A stretch of 64,000 bases of DNA from Pristionchus mayeri. Its lineage: Eukaryota; Nematoda; Chromadorea; Rhabditida; Neodiplogasteridae. The stretch covers positions 37,522,995 through 37,586,994 of the forward strand of contig BTRK01000001.1 in the NCBI GenBank assembly GCA_036245805.1. The letters are read 5' to 3'. The notes below the pieces were generated by a model. The model was not told the origin of the DNA, did no database searches, and saw only the letters and a program-made list of their open reading frames with translations. This document shows, piece after piece, positions 11,136 to 24,600 of this stretch (its first letter is position 1; every line of letters begins with the position of its first letter). Position numbers and translations under genes: made by a program.

Positions 11136-14100
11136 ATGAGCAGCAACGAGGAGTTGGGAGTGCTGCCTGCAGCACTCGCAGCACTCCCCGTCGTACAGCG
11201 ACGTCAGTCCGTCTTCTATGACCTGCTCACCGTCTTCAAGAAACCCTCCCATCAGCAAGGTAGATCAGGCGCATGACCCAGCGAACGCTTACCGTATCCA
11301 GAGAGTCCGGTGCGCGGCGCGCGCGTGCCGCTCCCGAAGCGAGGATTCATCGCGCACAGCACGTCAGGGCAGCAGCTGCAGCAGACGCAGCAAAGGTTTC
11401 CTCCCACTCGATCTTCCATCATTGCCTGAGCGCTGATTGTACTGTCGTTTTTTTCCGGTTGACTTGACCCAAGCAAGGAGAACCACTTGTTTTTGCTCGG
11501 TCTCCTCAGTGTGTTCAACCTCTTAGGCCCATTATGAAGGCAGCCTCTCCTCCCCCATCTCTCTTTGATGTGTGTATCGGAGCGCGTTGATGAATTTGCT
11601 TGTGTCCCGGGGATAAATGGGAAAGGAGCAGAGAGGAGAGGACCTTGATTGATCTCTGGATGAATGAACATGCGAGGGCGGAGGAGCCATTTTCGAAAAT
11701 AGTATTTTATAAATAAGATCAACATTCAGGGAGGGCGAGGCGTTTCTCGGGCCGAAAGAGGAGCTCGGAGAGGATGGAAAGCCGCTTACGAAACATGACA
11801 TCCTCAACAAGATCCGGCAGAAAAAAGAGGTGACATCCGGATGGATTTGATTGTTTTTTTCCTGATGTTATTGTTGTTGTTTTTTCATCAAAGTATATTG
11901 AGGTCATCGAAACTTTGCGGACGCAACCGTGGACGATGAATCGGAAAAGGCGGATGCTTCAGTGCGTTTCGATCCATGATCTTAATTTCTGATATTCAAT
12001 CTTTGCATTTCAGCATTGCCCAAAAATACCTGCAACAGCAAGAGTCGAAAGTGCCCAAGAGCCATCTGTATCTTGAGGAGTTCAATAAGCGAATGGCCGT
12101 ACGTTTCGAGACCGTATTATGAAATATCAAAAAAAATATTTTTTTAATTTTTATTTTTTAAAACTTTAATTGCTTTCAGGTCGTGAGGCGGTACCTCTTC
12201 AACTTTCGAACTTACTTGATACCGTGGGAGGGCAAAATTAAGCGGATAGAAAGTGGGTTTTCCTGTTGAATTGGCTAACTTTTCCCGATATTTTATGTCT
12301 TCATTCTCTACATCCAGATATCTTCTCGTTTTACTTTACTTCTTCATCAAATCGCGAATGTCGTTCCCTTCGTCGTGCCCAAATGCATTGTTGCTCTCTC
12401 CTCTCGGAATCACAGTCATCTATCTGGCGCATACTTGACTCCTAGGCATCTCTCTCATTTCTGCCGATTCCCTGGGGATGACCCGACCCCTTCACCCCCA
12501 CACTCTTTTATCCCTCTACGAGAGACACACTAACACTTGTTTTCATTGGCTTCTGCCAAAATAACTGAGGAGACGACCAAAACGCAAAACTCGTTGAATT
12601 TTCAATTTCAGGTCATTTCGGGTCGGTTGTTTCTTCGTACTTCACATTCCTCCGATGGATCGTCTTTGTTAACCTCGTCATATCGCTACTTGTTATCGCT
12701 TTCGTCGTTCTTCCCGAGGTCTGATCTTTGATCTTTGAATTTTGCGAGTATTTCGTGCCTCTCATGTTCGAGAAATCAAGAGAGATTGGCGCAACAACAA
12801 CAATAAGATCGCGTCGGGGAATCGTATTTTAGAAAACCAGGACAATTTCGAGCATTGGGCTAGACAGCGCGATTTTTTGTAGGGTTTCAACTAGAAACCC
12901 CAGTCACGTGTACTCTCATAATCTGGATGATCATGGAAATCAAGCAGCTGACCACTGGGCAAAGAGATGAGAAGGAGAGGGGAGAGGGAGACAAATGATT
13001 TATGGATGGATCACTCGTCTCTCCTCCCTCCCTCCCTCCGGAGTCTCCCTTGTCCCTACACAAAATGACTAGGGGCTGATTGATGGGAAGTCCAGGAGGA
13101 ATTGAAGAGATATGAGAGATATTCGTGTTGGCACTAAAATCAAAGCATCATAGTCAGTTGCGATCGTGACCACGTTATAGTGTGGAGCAGCGAATAACCT
13201 TTCGGGCACAGCTTCCCTTTTCAAATCAAAGCTAACCTAAACAACAAGCAGTACTGAACAACTATTATGTACACACTAAGAAAATATTTATAAAGGTGTA
13301 TTGTTTTCAGTCAATAGCCGATATGGCTGATCATAATCGCACCAGAACGAGTTCCGCTATGAAGAACATTCCTGAGAACCAAACGAGGCATGCCGACCGT
13401 TTCGGCATCGTTATACAATTCGATGTGAGCATTTATTTATTTTTTATTTTCGAAAATAATCGTCCCAGGGTCACTTAAAATACTCGCCAATCTTCTACGG
13501 GTTCTACAGCAACGTGGAATATCTCTCAGAGAAAGTGAAGGTATTGCAGCGTTTCAAATATATTCAAACAAACCGATGTCCTTATCGTTAAAATGTTCCC
13601 TGAATCAACCCTATTGATTTACGCGCTGATGAACAGATGGCCCGATTCGTTCCCTTTTCCCACGGACTGGCACTAATAGGACGAGAGAGAGACAAAGAGA
13701 GGCCATTCAGTTGATTATCATTCCTTGCAGTATGCTCTCCCATTGGCCTACTTCCTCGTTACCATCAGCGTCTTCAGCATATCCTTCTTCGCCATACTGA
13801 GGAAGTACGCTCTTTTCTCTGATCTATCAATTTCAACTTATTCCTGGTTTGGATTCATTAACGCAAAAAATATCTCATTTCAGAATGGCGCAAAACGCGC
13901 GGCTGTCGAAGTTGTCAGGCAGCAAGGCTGAGCAGTACATCTTCAACTGGAAGGTTGTCAATTTCAATAAGAGTTATTCACGATATTTTCCAAATCTCTC
14001 AATGTTCGCCTCCAAAATCCGCGTTAGATGGCATGCAATTGAATCCAACATATGTGCTAGATACCTATTTTACATCGCAGAGAATGGTAATCGCGAAATC

Positions 14101-15612
14101 TCACTTATACCGTCCCTATTATGCTCTCACCATCATCACTTGCCAATCAGGTGTTCACTGGTTGGGATTTCACAATCGGCAACAACGACACAGCCAGCAA
14201 CACAGTGATGGCCATTGTCATCAAGTTGAGGGTTCGCCTTTTCTTTCCATTTACTCTTCATTTTGCTTACCTTAATATTTTTTGATAATGGAGAATTAGC
14301 TGATTGAATTTTATTAGCTGATATGCTGCCCATTGATGACGGGAAATTGATAGTCGCGACTAGATCACGGAGTAAATAGGTCTGGCGAAATATGGGCACT
14401 CCAGACTGAATCCACCCAAATTGACACTGGCCTAGCAGTGTTCTCCCGCGAGTCCAGTCTCGAAAACGGGATGTATCTTTATCTTACCGTACCGTATACC
14501 ACTACCGTATACAGATACCGTATACCACTAGTAGTGGTATACAGTATCTTTATCTTCCTGTATGCTGACAAAATGCAGGAGTCAATAGCGGAGAAGCGTG
14601 CTGCCGGCGACCATCACATTAAGTGGTCGAAGCGATTCCTGCGATTACTCGGTTCGTGATTTCAATTATTTTCTTCTCGTTGCTAAATAGACAAAGGGTT
14701 CTGCAACTCATGGATATACCTAATGCGCCTCTACTTTTACTTTTACTACAATATTCAACTGTATATGGTGTTACTTTGATATAATCTGCTACACTACCGT
14801 TTGTTGAAGCCATCAAAGCGAAAAGTGAGCAGTCATTAAATAAGATATTTGAAAATATATTTTAATGAGCCTTTTAGCCAATCTCATGGTCATCTCCATG
14901 CTTCTCTTCTCCATTTTCGCGATTTCGAGCGCCGTCGAAGTGAGTGAGAGTGAGGCCGGGTTGGAATAGTAGAGCAATAACAATTTTTAATAGTTTAGTC
15001 CAATCCCGAGATAAGTGATCAATTGTGATAGTCAGTTGACGGCATTCATCACTCAATACTAAAACTACCAATGTTGCAGGGCATCGGCGGGACATCGAAT
15101 GGTCTGGAGAAGGTGGACAAGGCCATGTTCAAGAAGGCCGAGGTATTTTCGAGCCAATATTCTGTTCCGAAACCTTTCGTTGGGCAACGGAAATCTTACG
15201 CACATCCTTTAACTCCTCAATCAACTCCTTGCAGATTCCGACGGTCATCTCGACCATCACTCACGTCTTTCCGATGATCTTTGATCTCATCGGCAGAATG
15301 GAGGGATACCATCCACGCACCTCGCTCCGAGTGCACCTTGCGAGGTCGGTTTTGTTGTTGTTGTTGTTAGTGTTTTGACCATAACAACAACAACAACAAC
15401 ATTTTAATTGAAATAAATTAATTGAAACATTCCAGAGTGCTCATCCTGTATCTGCTCAACTACTTCACTCTTATGTTGTCGTTGTATGACAAGATCAAGG
15501 TATTTATATATTTGCATTATTTTAAATGTTTCACAATACAATTAAGGAAAGCGCCAATAAGAACGAGACCATGAACAGCACTGCAACTCCTCCGAGGAGC
15601 AAGCGGTTTCTG
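11136..15612 (+). other. tmc-1: tmc-1 exons 1-18 (N-terminus to mid TM region)
   Basis: Exons: 11136-11259, 11302-11395, 11730-11829, 11903-11961, 12014-12098, 12180-12252, 12612-12718, 13311-13424, 13469-13540, 13731-13804, 13884-13953, 14151-14231, 14579-14651, 14878-14939, 15080-15142, 15235-15344, 15436-15499, 15547-15612. Exon 2 was placed by phase: it is the only block that joins exon 1 (one base over) to exon 3 (two bases needed), and intron 1 is 42 nt. The acceptors of exon 4 (ATTGAG) and exon 18 (ATTAAG) are weak but fit the homology. Confidence 0.85.
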
Positions 15613-18600
15613 GTGAGTCGACTGCGTAAAGGTTTAAAAAGGTCAAGATACAGCCACGTCAAGCGATTTCACAGTCGTAAACGACTAGGTACAGTCGTAA
15701 ACGATCTAGGTAGTGTAGTGCGGTGAGGACGTCTACTGTGTAACGTGGCCTAATTGTATATTCAATATACAAATTCAAGATGATAATAGTATATATGAGA
15801 GTGGGAAGTATGAAGAGAGTGAGGGTAGTGATTCAGTGAACTCGCTAAGGCGATTTACTGGCATCCATCTTCGTGATCTCCGTTGACAGCTTTGCTTCCA
15901 GCTTTATCACGATAATGTAGAGATTTCTGATCTATAAAATTACTATTAAGTACTTCATTTATCGATCTCAATCCCACCTTGATATCTCTCTCCACTGCTC
16001 CTATGAGCATCTTCAGCTCCTCCTTCTCGCTCATTCTTCCCGCCAGCAGGCGCAACCGCGTATTTTCGAATCGATCAGTGTTGATCGCACGATGGAGGGC
16101 ATCCTGAACAGTAGAGTTAGAGATACGCAACCTTTGGTGTATAAAAAGCGGCATGCCATCATAGTTCTCATCCGACCTAGTGCTGTCAGATGGCAATGAC
16201 TCTACTTAGAACTATGTTGAATTGAAAATGCACCCATTTGGAGAGATAAACAGGAAAACAAACTTACTCTGTACTGTTGAGCGAGTCGATTGAGCCTCCG
16301 GACCTCTAGTTCGATTGCTCGAATTCGATCACTCATCGTTGGTAGAAGAATGAATGAAGGAAGAAAGAGAGAGATGGGGGAGGGGGCATCAAACTACCGG
16401 TAGATTCCCACGCAGGTACCTCTAATTGCCGATGGGAACAGATCGAGTGAATTCAAAATTTCACAACAAAATATGATCTCACAAGTTTTGAAATATCGAT
16501 TAGTTAGGAGATCAACCTCAGCTGTATGGCTAATCTTACCGAGGTTCATGCATAATCGACAAGTAATATCGAGTGATATACGTTGGCCTACGATGGAATT
16601 CCTGAAATAATGATGCTAACAAGGGAGTCGTCGGCACTAGGTCGGCTGAGAACTATGACGTCATGCCGCCTTAGATATATCAAAATTGGCATGACGTCAT
16701 AGTTCTCAGCCGACCTAGTGCCAAGTAGTCAGACCGTAGTCAAGCGCGAATGAAAATAGTGCATCTTATTGGAACCAGCAGCTATGCATTTTTACAAAGA
16801 ATCAGATGAAACATTGAGATGAAAAAAGGAAAGCCAACCTCAAACCGCACAATCCTGACTTTGTACGTACTTGCGAATTTACATGTCGTTAGATACTTCT
16901 GGAAATACCCCATATTCGTGCACATAAAGCTCGCTTTTCCTACTCGAAGTCGTCCATGTCGTTATTGCGCTTGCTCGCCATTTCGATGTAGCGCCCCCTC
17001 CTACTACATCAACCTCTCCAATTTGTAACGACTCTCTCACTCCCTCATCAAGACAAATCTTTTGATAGAAGAAGAGGGAGTGCTGGAGATACAAGAAGGG
17101 GGGAGCTGGTCCTTCATTGAGATGAAATGATATTCTCGTGCTCGGAAATGACAAAGTTCTAAATTAATATTAAACTACGGTCAGACCACTCGCTGCAGTG
17201 CGTATAGCGTGGTCACTTTGACATTAAACAGTCTCAGTGTCTCACCTTTACCATTTCTTATCTTTAGATCTCGGAGGATCCGTATCTCAATCGCAATTTC
17301 GCATCGCCCCAGCAGTTCCTCGATCTCCTTCAACAGGGAAATGACCGATGGGCGGAGAATGAGGTGGGATTGCATTTATTTATTTATAGTTACAATAATT
17401 AAAATTAAATATTCATAAACTCAGTAGTTCCAATTCATGTGCAAAACGCTCTCCTTGTCATGTATTCATCTATTCATCCTGGTGGAAAGTGAAATCGTAA
17501 AAAATAACATCGATGGTTAGGAAAACCGGATGTCGGTTGATTAGAATTTATCAATAAACGCTTCATTCATTCATTCATTCAATCATTCATTCATTCGTTA
17601 TTTATTTATTTATTCCGAGGGAAGTTGTATAGCACAATTTTGATAAGTGGTATGGGACATGAATCGGAGGTCCGTCGATGAGGTCGAATCGGTTTCGCTT
17701 GATTCTTCATTCTGTTTGCTCAGACTGACTCGCCAGCTGCGATCACCCGAGCGAGTCGATTGAAGCGAGAAGCGACTACTGTAACTCCCTCCCCATTCAC
17801 CGTTAGATTTTATTCATTTTATTCATATTGAGAACTAGAAGTTTCGAAATATATTTGAAATATACTCGAGATAGGCCACCAGTTCGCTCCGATTCGGATG
17901 CAGGCATATCGATTAGTGTTGCGCAATTGATCTAAAAAGTGAAAAGTGATCTTCCACCGCTCATGTCAAAGTGATCGACGAGGAATGTGATCGACCACTT
18001 TGTGGGGAAAGTGATCGATCAGATTTGTAGAGATCGTTTTGAAACATAAAACGATCGATCAGATTCAGAGAGTTTGTTTTTGTTTTCGAAAGTGATCGAT
18101 CATTTTTCAAAAGATCACATTTCGAAAAATGTTCAATTAGATCGGTTTCATCGATCTAGATCATTTTTGATCGAGATGTTATTGCTATTCAGATTCAGAG
18201 AGAATTCTGATAAGTTTCAGAAATGTTTAACATACAAATCGCTTCTTTCCAATCGATTTGAATGCCAGCAAAATCAGAACGCAGAAGGAGCTTCCTGATT
18301 ATGCCTTATTGACAACGCCGCATTGTATAATAACCATAGTTGCCCACGCCGGCGGCGACCCCCATGACTCCCTATTCCTGGTTTCGCACTGCTCCCCTCG
18401 ATTTGAGGGGAGTAGTGCGAAACGGCGTAGGGTCGTGGCCAAACATAGATAGGTAGGTAATCGATAGTACAGTACTCCCAGATACCGTACACCACTACCG
18501 TAATCTACGATTATCGCAAACTAACTTTATTTTTAAAAAGTCATGGCACCATGCCCAATCGATTACACAGTACCCAATTGACTACCATAACAGAGTTCCC

Positions 18601-21600
18601 TGGGTCAGATCCAGTTCCTTGGGTCAAATATTTTTCGAAAATTGTTTAAAAAATGTCTTTAAATCATAAATCGATAACACAGTACGTGCTAATCTCCTTG
18701 GCCATGTGCGTGGGCGGCGCTGCGCGGCGGAGAGCGGTTGGCGCGGATTGATTTTGCAGGAAGAATATTATTTTTTCACGCACGATTCGAACCTATTATT
18801 TTCGAATTCTCCGTAAAATTTCGCATAGGAAGGACTATTCATACATATTTTTATAAAAATAAATCAATATTTTGTATTCTGTAATGCTGCAACCTACCGT
18901 AATCCCAGTTTGCGATACTGTCGCTATCGTAAAGTGAGATTACGGTAGGTTGCAGAAATTCCGCATTCAAAATATTGATTTATAAATATAAATATATCTT
19001 TAAAAATGTGAATGAATACTCCTTCCGATGGGAAATTTTACGGAGAATTCGAAAATAATAGGTTCGAATCGTGAAAAATAATATTCATCCCGCAAAATCA
19101 ATCCGCGTAAGCCGCGCGCCGCCGCGCAGCGCGGCGCACGCACATGGACAAGGCGATTAGCACGTACTGTAAAATGATTCTTCAGCAACAATAGATACGG
19201 TATAAAACTTCAAAATAATTATACTATCTACTTTGATTTTTTTAGAAAAATGTTTGGCCCAATGAACTGGATCTGACCCCCGGAATAGGGTTACGGTAGT
19301 CACGTGGGCACTGTATATTCGATTGGGCATGGTATCTGGAGTACTGTACTCGTTTGGTACCTAGTCTTGACCTACCATTGGCCTACCGATCGATTTTTGA
19401 CCATGACCCTACGTTGTTTCGCACTGCTCTCCTCAAATCGGGGGGAGCAGTGTGAAACCATGAATCTCATGGTCTGAAATCACCTCGCCGCCAATGTTGG
19501 GCAACTATGATATCAATTCATAACCGAGTTATCGCTAATTGACTGTGCACCGATGACATTTTGATAAGAAAAGATTTTTGATGTCATTCAAATCGATTGG
19601 AAAGAAGCGATTTGTATGTTAAACATTTCTGAAACTTATCAGAATCTGAATAGCAATAACATCTTGATCAAAAATGATCTACATCGATGAAACCGATCTA
19701 ATTGAACACTTTTCGAAATGTGATCTTTTGAAAAATGATCGATCACTTTCGAAAATAAAAACAAAATCTCTGAATGTGATCGATCGTTTTATGATTCAAA
19801 ACGATCTCTACAAATCCGATCGATCACTTTCCCCACAAAGTGATCGATCACATTCCTCGTCGATCACTTTGAGCTGGCTGGTCGAACTTTTTGAATTGAA
19901 AGATCGGGAAGATTTAGATCGCCAGCGCAACACTAATATCGATTACCCTCCGGAAATGATGGAACCTCAAATTATATTTCTTGAATGTACCAGAGTTGTC
20001 TTGCTCCTCTCGTGATAGGCCTGATATATTCCAAATTGGAGTTCGATAGGGTCGAGTGTGTAGAGTGAAGACACGATGAGTCGTATTTCGAAATGTATAT
20101 CGCAGATGCAGCCTCAGTTCGGCCCTATCAACGTGAACAACCCGAATGCCTACCTGAGGAACACCACGGGGACGGAGAAGGAGGGATTCACGTAAGCAAA
20201 TTTAGCTTATAACCGAGCACGCAGTTATTTTCAACCGAAATTTGTAATATTAGGAGCTAAGTATCTAGCTAATGAGAGTGGAAGTGCAAATTTCTACAGT
20301 TTTAATACGCCGGGGAAAACAAAACACGTCAAAATCACTGTAAGAATTGATTTCGGTCGATTTTTACGATATTCTTGCAGCAACAAGTCAGGGAAGGGAA
20401 ATTCCGTGAAGGGGATATAAGATCAATTTGATCAGTTGCTTGCAGCTCTCTGCACGTAGGATCTCCTCAGATGCCCATCTTCACACCTCCTCCTAAGCTC
20501 CATCCGCCCTGGCGACCCGGAAATACGGCAACTGTATTCAATTCGACACTATAGTTTCAATTTCAAGCAGAAAACAGTAGTTTCAAAAAATAAATATATT
20601 TTTGCAGCAAGTGGGAGGGCCGGACGGGAGGGTGACCCCGAGGCCGACCAAGCGACCGCCCAAACAGGGAGAGACGAGGAGAACTGCGAGGCCTACGACC
20701 ACCACCACGGTAAGGGACACTCAATTAGAGTGAAATGGAAATGACATGAAAAGTAGAGATAACTGCCTTAGAGAAATGGCACAGAGAAATACTTCCTATT
20801 GGGGTGTCCGGAAAGTTCGTATAATTTTTTGTTTTTATTTTTTATTCAATGCTTTACAATTCTCAGTGACCAATGTATGCCCCCTTCTTTCTCACTACCT
20901 CCCTCCAGCGATTGGGCAGGGTCTCGATTCCTCTCTTCCAGAATGCGGGTTTCTTCGAGACCGCCCAGTTCACGAAAGCCCTCACAACTTCATCTCGATT
21001 CTTGAACTTCTTTCCTTTGCAGAAGTCAGAGAGAGAGCGGAAGCAGTGGTAATCGCATGGGGAGAGATCCGGGGAATACGGTGGATGGGGAATCCTCTCG
21101 ATCTTCAGCTCGTCCATTTTCTTCTGAGTCATCTTCGCTCGATGTGGGCGAGCATTGTCCATCAGAAGAAGAATTTTGCCCTGGTTCAGGAGTCTGGGAG
21201 GGACTCTGATCGCGACATCTTCCAGTTGTTCAGAGAAGAGGTCGGCATTGATGCTAGTGCAAGGGGCGAGGATCTCCCAGTAGATGGGACCGAGCACTGA
21301 GAAGAAGAAGCAGAGGAGTTCCTTCTTTCCGTGCTCTTCCTTCTTCGGGACGGGCGTGGGCTTCTCATCTGCATCCACCCATTGCAGTCTCCTCACAGGG
21401 TTATCGTACGTGATCCACTTCTCATCTGTAGCGATGATGGAATTGACCCATCGAAGATTGGATCTACGATGGAGTAATTCCCGACAGACTTGAACACGAT
21501 TTTTCAGCTGTTCGGGGGAGAGGTCATGGGGAATCACTTGTGGGAGTTTCGGCTTCTTCCCAGATCGATGGAGGATATCGGACACCGTTGATCTGGGAGT

Positions 21601-24600
21601 ACCAGTATCCTTCTTCAACTCACGCACACTGGCCATGGGCTTGCGCTTCAGTGTGCGGAGAATGAGAGGCTGATCGAGGGAGGGAGGGCGTCCAGAGCGG
21701 GGTTGATCATCGAGACCAAACTCCCCTTTCTTGAAGCGGGAGAACCACTTATAGCAGAAGGGTATGGAGGGGGCGTCAGCTCCTTCCGACTGGGCCAGGG
21801 CAGAGTGGGCCTCCTTCACGGATCGGCCAAGACGGTAGTAATGAAGTAAAACTGCTCGGAGGTAGAGATGGGAGTCCATCACAAGAATCAATGTAGCAAC
21901 TAGGAGACTGATTAAATCCTCTCACTACTCAACGTCAGAATGATGCAATACATTGTTGACAAACAGATTGCGTAATCACTGCATTTGATCGCGAACTGAC
22001 TTTTTTCTGAAGCATTATACGAACTTTCCGGACACCCCAATAGAAAAGAGCGGGTGGATGTTTCGGTGTGTCATTATCGTTTCAGTTTGGTCAGGGAAGT
22101 GGCGTAAATCACCAGAACACCTTGTGACTTGCTCTTGTTTGAATATTTGAATAATATTAGGTTGATTCATAATTTTCGCTCCAAGACTTTTCTATAGTTT
22201 ACTCGCTTGTGGTTCACTTGTGTTTAGGACTACTTTGGCATTATTTGGGTGACAATAGTTGCACATAAATTATATGTTTTATGTGAATCAATTTCCCTTC
22301 GTTACGCAATAAAAAAGATTTTTCGAAAAAGTGACGAATTGACCGATTTTTGAGTGGTGTGTTCAATCCGCCGCTTAAACAAAATGAATATGATTCAACT
22401 GCTGTATTTTTGTGAAGTCATTAAATGAAGGTCAAGGTCTCCGAAAAACACTTGAAAACGGAATTTCAGAATCTCTCGAAGAGCGAGCGTAGTCAAAATG
22501 AACGAAATCGGCCAACAAATTTCGATTTTACGATTATTCCAAATGTGACTTTTGAATGGCATGCTGAATCTCCACAATTATTTAATGGTAGCATCCACAT
22601 GATATGCTCTTCCACTTCAGATAAATTTAAGACCATTCGCTCGTTCATCAGAAATGCGCAGCTCCGAGAAACAAATTCTGCAAGATTCATGTACTCGTAA
22701 CTATGAAATTCTTGCATATCTTATCACGCAGTTTCAAGGCTGATCCAATGCAATTCTACTTTAAGAATGTCCATTCAAAATACTTTACGGAAACAGTGCT
22801 GTTGTGGCACTATCATGATTACACAAGGAGCACCATCCCATGAAATTGGCTGTCCCAAATTTCAAGTTTGTGGTATTTCGGCCCTTGACATTCCAGTAGA
22901 ATCGATTGATCATGCATGAGTATAGGTGCACTATGTAGAGCGCACATGTACTAATATCACACAAAAAAGAGTCAGCGAATTCATTAAGTTCGAAGGAAAT
23001 GATAGTTCAAAAACTTCAGGAATGAATTTGGAGCGAAACTTATGAATCAACCTAATATTAATCTCGTGCATTCGCGTGAATCGATAATGCTTGAAGATAA
23101 TAAAGCCTTCTTTTCAGAATTTTTCCAAGATCATGAAGGTTAATAAAAATAAGGTGAAAATAAGGAATAAGGATTTCAAAAATGAAAAGCATTAAATCAG
23201 AAGGCCTCAACGACGACGACGACGACATCACTCTCATCGAGTCCCTCGATGAGTTCTCGGACATCGTCTACGCCAACTCTCGAATACCCGACGTCATCTG
23301 AGGAAGTCGAGGTGCCCGAAGCCGCCACGACAAGCAGTATCAGTGAGCATTTTGCCGTTCTATTTAAAAATGATACCGTGATTTCTTTATTCAATACTCT
23401 CACTTTAAATTCAATCGATGATGAGAGTGAAATACAGAGACTGTAACTCGAATTGTGCTATGCGTTAGATCTTTGTTCGATTTTCACTTCAATTTACGAG
23501 ATACGTTGAATCATTGGAAAATGAAATTTTGGATGAGATAGGGACATTTCAGACGTCGTTGGGAAGCCCCAACCCACAGCTCAAGCTCGAACATCCGGAG
23601 GAACGCCACTGAATCTGGACTGCTGGGAGACGGTTATTGGACAGGTGAGGACGCTCAATCGGAGATCAATGAACAAAGAAAATGAATATTTTTCACAATA
23701 TTCATTTTTATACAATAATACAGTTTTTATTTTGTAATGTACAATAAATAGACAATAAGGAAATGCAGATGCGATTCAGTCCCTCCATTATAAAAGCACT
23801 CGTATAACGATAAGAAACAAATGCGATCAGGGTAGCCAGTGGGGCAGGAATTTCTGCGCGTTTATGCACCTGAAAGAAGTTTGTTTTGGTTTGAAAATCC
23901 AAAACAAAAACAAAAATAAAAGCACCTCTTGACGCATCCACTGTCGCAGGGAAGGGCTGGGCATGGAGGCACTGCGCAAGTGAGAGTTCCGTTCTTATCC
24001 TCTATCGCCTCACACTTGTCCAGGCAGATATCAGTGCAGTAGCGGGTGATTACCACTGAAAGAGTTTTTGGTAAACCCCAGATCAATCATTAGAGTAGAT
24101 AGTCTGGATTCCCTCTGCTGTAAGAAACATGAACAGCGCTTGCTTTATCTCAAAGATTCGCGGACTAAAAGCAGATCTTTACTAAAATAATTTTTTTAGA
24201 TGTAAAAAGAAAGATGATAACAAACCTTTTTTCGCGTATCGTTCCTCTGCAGCGTCGTAAACGACCGCAGCAAAAGCGGGCAGGAAAACCAGAAGAGCCA
24301 AGAGTTGCATGGTCAAACCATCACATGTAGCCCCCTGACCCGATCCTTCCCCTATATATATTACGAGAAACTCCCCGCTAAGCCGGTTAGCCCAGCCATG
24401 ATGCTCTCTCCATTTCGCATACTCTCTTGTAGAGTTCGAAATTCGTGTAACCTCCCGATTCCACACAATCTGTCTATGGGTCAAATGGCGATAGAGTGCA
24501 TCGAATGGAGAGAGTGGGTCAGAGAGGCGAGAGAGTATGGGAAAAGAGGAGAGTCACATCTCGTGTTTGCGGAGCGATTGTCAAAGAAAGGGCGCAAATC